Assembly (NCBI RefSeq): GCF_017811155.1
Contig: NZ_JACVCV010000009.1
Coordinates: forward strand, 1-64,000
Source of the DNA: Lunatimonas salinarum
GTDB taxonomy: Bacteria; Bacteroidota; Bacteroidia; Cytophagales; Cyclobacteriaceae
Reading direction: 5' to 3'
DNA: 64,000 bases
The position numbers and the translations under genes are program-made. The notes below the pieces were generated by a model. The model was not told the origin of the DNA. It did no database searches and saw nothing but the letters and a program-made list of their open reading frames with translations. Shown here one piece after another: positions 61,534-64,000 of the stretch; the first letter of the stretch is position 1, and every line of letters begins with the position of its first letter.

Positions 61534-62350
61534 ACGTAATTAGTTTATTAGGTGTGTGAAAATGGTTTAATGGTCCATATCCCCTGCCAGTGACCACGTC
61601 CTTTCCGGCATGCAAAGCCTGCCAGACATATTCCGACGCTTGGGCGACCGCCGATTCGAGATCATTTCCCAAGGCCAATTTCACGGCAATCGCGGAGGAA
61701 AGTGTGCAGCCGGTCCCGTGCCCATTCTTGGTCTGAATAAACGGTTTCTCAAACACCCGATATCGATCGTATTCCCAGAGTAAAAGGTCTGCTGCCACCT
61801 CGCCTTTGAGATGACCACCTTTTACCAATACCCCATTGGCGCCTTGATCAAAAATGTCCAATGCGGCATCCAATAATTCATCCTTTTCTAAAATAGACCT
61901 ATTGATCAACAAGGCAGTCTCGTCCAAGTTCGGTGTCACCAACGCCACTCGGGGAAAGAGCAAATCTACCAAGGTAGACACCGTTTCCTTTGCGATCAGC
62001 CTGTCTCCACTGGTAGCAACCATTACCGGATCCAATACCACGGGAATATCCGGATAGCCATCTAGGCAATCGGCAACTAGCTGCACGACCGCCGGCCGAT
62101 CCAACATGCCAATCTTGATCGCATCCGGTATGATATCTTCCATGACCGCATCCAGTTGGGACTTGATCACGTCTATGGGCATGGGGTGAATAGCTCTTAC
62201 TCCTACCGTGTTCTGTGCAGTTACTGCGGTGATCACGGAGGTCGCATAGCAGCCTAATGCGGAAATGGTTTTGATGTCTGCTTGTATACCCGCACCGCCT
62301 CCACTGTCAGAACCGGCGATAGTCAGTACGCTTTTGTATTTCGTTTGCAT
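61517..62350 (-). CDS. thiD: Hydroxymethylpyrimidine/phosphomethylpyrimidine kinase
   Basis: ThiD phosphorylates HMP twice to HMP-PP. The 277-residue ribokinase-fold protein opens with VLTIAGSDSGGGAGIQADIKTISALGCYATSVITAVTAQN (key parts AGSDSGGGAGIQAD and TAVTAQNT). PVVLDPVMVATSG and VTPNLDETALL follow, then the anion-hole/catalytic motif KNGHGTGCTLSSAIA near the C-terminus. Length is normal. Its ATG follows the thiE stop without a gap (TAAATG). Confidence 0.95.
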   Translation of the reverse strand: MQTKYKSVLTIAGSDSGGGAGIQADIKTISALGCYATSVITAVTAQNTVGVRAIHPMPIDVIKSQLDAVMEDIIPDAIKIGMLDRPAVVQLVADCLDGYPDIPVVLDPVMVATSGDRLIAKETVSTLVDLLFPRVALVTPNLDETALLINRSILEKDELLDAALDIFDQGANGVLVKGGHLKGEVAADLLLWEYDRYRVFEKPFIQTKNGHGTGCTLSSAIAVKLALGNDLESAVAQASEYVWQALHAGKDVVTGRGYGPLNHFHTPNKLITYELDN

Positions 62351-63007
62351 TTACTTTTCGTTGATTCCTTTTACTATCTCGCTTAGAAATTCCTCCGCAG
62401 CTCTTGCGGGACTATCGGCACTGCATATTCCGGATACGACAGCAAGACAATCCGCCCCCTGCGATATCACGCTGGCTGCATTGGAGGTTTTGATATTTCC
62501 GATGGCCACTAGTGGTTTGGCTGTGCGATCCCGCAGCCAGCGAAGTCCCTCCAAGCCCCAAGCATCGTAGGTGTCCGGCTTGGTTGGTGTGGGGTAGATG
62601 GGGCTTACCCCAAAGTACCAAGCTTCATTTGCACCCGCTTCGGCGAGGTTTTCTTTGCGATCCAACGACAAACCGATAGGCACATTCCCGAGCTGCCGCT
62701 TTGCCAAATGCAGCCTAATGTCCTGCTGCCCCAGATGGAGTCCATGTGCACCGACCAACTTGGCCACATCCACCGCATCGTTAATGATGAGAGGAACTCC
62801 GTATTTTTCGCAGACATCTTTGGTACGTAGTGCTTTTTCGATAAAGGCTTGCCTGTCAATGGTCTTCTCCCGAAGCTGAACCAACTCAACGCCTCCCTTC
62901 AAAGCCTCTTCCAGCACCCAGAAGAAATCCCGACCCAAACACGCTGCCTGATCAGTCACCAAATAAAGTTGGTAAGGAAAATCAGGGTCTCGCATCACGG
63001 GTGACAT
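62351..63007 (-). CDS. thiE: Thiamine-phosphate synthase
   Basis: ThiE joins HMP-PP and thiazole phosphate to thiamine phosphate. The 218-residue protein (start at ATG 63007; ATG 62995 is equally possible) has the TIM-barrel motifs YLVTDQAACLGRD, VQLREK, VPLIINDAVDVAKLVGAHGLHLGQQD (key parts INDAVDVA and GLHLGQQD), GVSPIYPTPTKPD and VAIGNI. Its start region overlaps the thiM end by 14-26 bp. The first ten or so codons upstream of 63007 are not needed for any family feature. Confidence 0.93.
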   Translation of the reverse strand: MSPVMRDPDFPYQLYLVTDQAACLGRDFFWVLEEALKGGVELVQLREKTIDRQAFIEKALRTKDVCEKYGVPLIINDAVDVAKLVGAHGLHLGQQDIRLHLAKRQLGNVPIGLSLDRKENLAEAGANEAWYFGVSPIYPTPTKPDTYDAWGLEGLRWLRDRTAKPLVAIGNIKTSNAASVISQGADCLAVVSGICSADSPARAAEEFLSEIVKGINEK

Positions 63008-63773
63008 TTGCAAATTCGACCAACTGTATGTCGGACAGGGAAAACAGGGCATCGTAAAAATGGAGTTGTAAGCTGCCGGGACCTTCTGATTTTTGCGCAG
63101 CCTGCTCTCCCGCTACACCCATTACGGTCATGGCAGCCAACGTAGCCTCAAAGGGATCCTTTTCTACTCCCAGAAAGGCTCCTACCATCGCCGAAGCGGT
63201 ACATCCCATCCCAGTAATCCGAGGCATCCACTCGTGACCGTTACCTACGCCGGCTACTCGGGTAGCATCCATGATGTAATCTGTTGCACCGGAAATACAC
63301 ACTACGCAGCCTAACTGGGTGGCAAGCTGCTTGCCTGCCTCCAAGGCCTCTTCGGGTCGATGGGCACTGTCCACCCCACGGGAGGCTACGGCTACATTTG
63401 CAAGGGAAAGGATTTCGGAGGCATTACCTCGTATCACTGTAGGCTTAAATCCGATTAAATGCTTTAGTGTTTCATTTCTGTAGGGAGTGGCTCCGGCACC
63501 AACCGGATCCAATACCCAGGGCTTTCCAAGTTCCAGGGCACGCTGCGAGGCGAGGGCCATGCTTTCCGTCCAATATTCATCCAATGTCCCTATGTTCACT
63601 ACCAATGCGTGAACGATGCCCACCATATCAGCGACTTCCTTGTGGGCATGAGCCATAATGGGTGAAGCCCCTACAGCCAGTAATGCATTGGCTGTATTAT
63701 TCATCACCACATAATTGGTAATACTCTGCACCAATGGTGCGATTTTGCGTAATTTTTCAAGTTGGTTATTCAT
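62982..63773 (-). CDS. thiM: Hydroxyethylthiazole kinase
   Basis: ThiM phosphorylates the thiazole alcohol for salvage. The 263-residue protein has the family marks LVQSITNYVVMNNTANALLAVGASPIMAHAHKE (key parts SITNYVVMNNTANALLA and GASPIMAHA), VLDPVGAGATPYRNE and the catalytic-loop RITGMGCTASAMVGAF. Length is normal. It is the first gene of the operon and begins five bases after the AGGAG ribosome-binding site that the upstream riboswitch can mask. Confidence 0.95.
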   Translation of the reverse strand: MNNQLEKLRKIAPLVQSITNYVVMNNTANALLAVGASPIMAHAHKEVADMVGIVHALVVNIGTLDEYWTESMALASQRALELGKPWVLDPVGAGATPYRNETLKHLIGFKPTVIRGNASEILSLANVAVASRGVDSAHRPEEALEAGKQLATQLGCVVCISGATDYIMDATRVAGVGNGHEWMPRITGMGCTASAMVGAFLGVEKDPFEATLAAMTVMGVAGEQAAQKSEGPGSLQLHFYDALFSLSDIQLVEFANVTRDARP

Positions 63774-63909
63774 CAGCTCCTAGGATTATGCTAAAAAACT
63801 TTAGGAGCCGCCCTCGTGTGGAGTCAGAAACTTTTTCCTTCGCCGGCATGACCCGTGGCAGGTTCAAAGGGTATAATCTCAGTCCCGGTTTGGGACACCC
63901 CTAAAGCTT
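63774..63909 (-). promoter_or_regulatory. TPP riboswitch (THI element) controlling thiMED-tenA
   Basis: On the minus strand the conserved aptamer pieces read in order AGGGGTGTCCC, ACTGAGATTATACCC, GAACCTG and ATGCCGGCGAAGGAAAAAG. P1 forms between 63903-63909 and 63828-63834. After the aptamer, 63799-63808 can pair with the thiM ribosome-binding site (63776-63782) or with the 5' P1 strand (63898-63906). This predicts translational shut-off when TPP binds. Aptamer identity is very secure; the switching model is read from complementarity. Confidence 0.92.
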
Positions 63910-63939
63910 ATTATTTGAACGATAAAGTTAGCAGAAATC

Positions 63940-64000
63940 TTATAACTTACAAAGAATCTCTCCGGCCCTATCCAACATGTCGTCATCTTTAGCGAAGCAA
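63940..64000 (-). CDS. C-terminus of an aminotransferase (partial)
   Basis: The last 19 codons of a minus-strand gene encode CFAKDDDMLDRAGEILCKL before a TAA stop. The phrase resembles the (R)(F)CFAK..E.L..A ending of class I/II PLP aminotransferases of the methionine/kynurenine aminotransferase type. Only this tail is in the window, so the assignment is tentative. It lies just upstream of the riboswitch, but its transcript ends before it. Confidence 0.55.
   Translation of the reverse strand, partial: CFAKDDDMLDRAGEILCKL

Overview
The window looks like a chromosomal segment of a Bacteroidota member of the order Cytophagales, most likely Cyclobacteriaceae. This is an inference from gene content: a TonB-dependent receptor with a CarboxypepD_reg-like N-terminus, DUF2975/XRE, DUF3127 and DUF5690 families, a membrane-anchored MutS-like protein, and promoters of the Bacteroidota type (TTG, about 19-21 bp, then TAnnTTTG). 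No rRNA, tRNA, CRISPR array, insertion sequence or prophage was recognised. Both strands carry genes in short operons.

Layout. 0.1-3.7 kb: a His-rich small membrane protein, a TonB-dependent receptor and a translationally coupled thioredoxin-fold protein behind a promoter with a possible metalloregulator box. 3.9-6.3 kb: cytochrome bd oxidase (cydAB). 6.4-8.1 kb: a TonB C-terminal-domain protein and a DUF2975/XRE pair. 8.3-25.1 kb: an efflux block with a complete HAE1-type RND pump, an OmpR-type two-component system, a complete HME (CzcA-like) RND pump and a P-type ATPase. The promoter of the heavy-metal pump carries four CTTAAG-type repeats exactly 11 bp apart, as expected for a site bound by the adjacent response regulator. 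25.2-29.6 kb: dabA-dabB, an energy-coupled inorganic carbon pump. 30.0-35.8 kb: a 1797-residue soluble histidine kinase with about ten PAS and two GAF domains, abutting a CheY-like regulator. 35.9-43 kb: a yeast-type cytosine deaminase, a haem-motif/FG-GAP lipoprotein, a VTT-type membrane protein, a DUF3127 protein with an SSB-like tail, purEK and a MutS-like membrane ATPase. 43.4-48.4 kb: a periplasmic CxxC protein behind a 37-bp perfect palindrome, an unknown lipoprotein, MscS, an alpha/beta hydrolase and a Tat-type GH5 enzyme. 48.5-52.5 kb: dxs, scpA and a UPF0104 flippase-like protein. 52.5-55 kb: a decayed flavoprotein gene next to an 84-bp tandem repeat, a DUF5690 MFS transporter and a PhnZ/TmpB-like HD protein; this may be an eroded phosphonate locus. 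55-59.6 kb: a serine hydrolase, nudK and a GH67 alpha-glucuronidase. 59.8-64 kb: a sugar isomerase-like protein, the thiM-thiE-thiD-tenA operon under a TPP riboswitch, and the last codons of an aminotransferase.

The genes suggest an aerobic heterotroph that degrades plant polysaccharide, exports metals and drugs, respires with a high-affinity bd oxidase and accumulates bicarbonate/CO2 actively. The most informative regulatory signals, all read directly from the sequence, are: the palindromic operator at 43.4 kb and its degenerate relative at 0.17 kb; the 11-bp repeat array at 16.9 kb; and the riboswitch at 63.8 kb, where one 10-nt segment can pair either with the aptamer's 5' strand or with the thiM ribosome-binding site.
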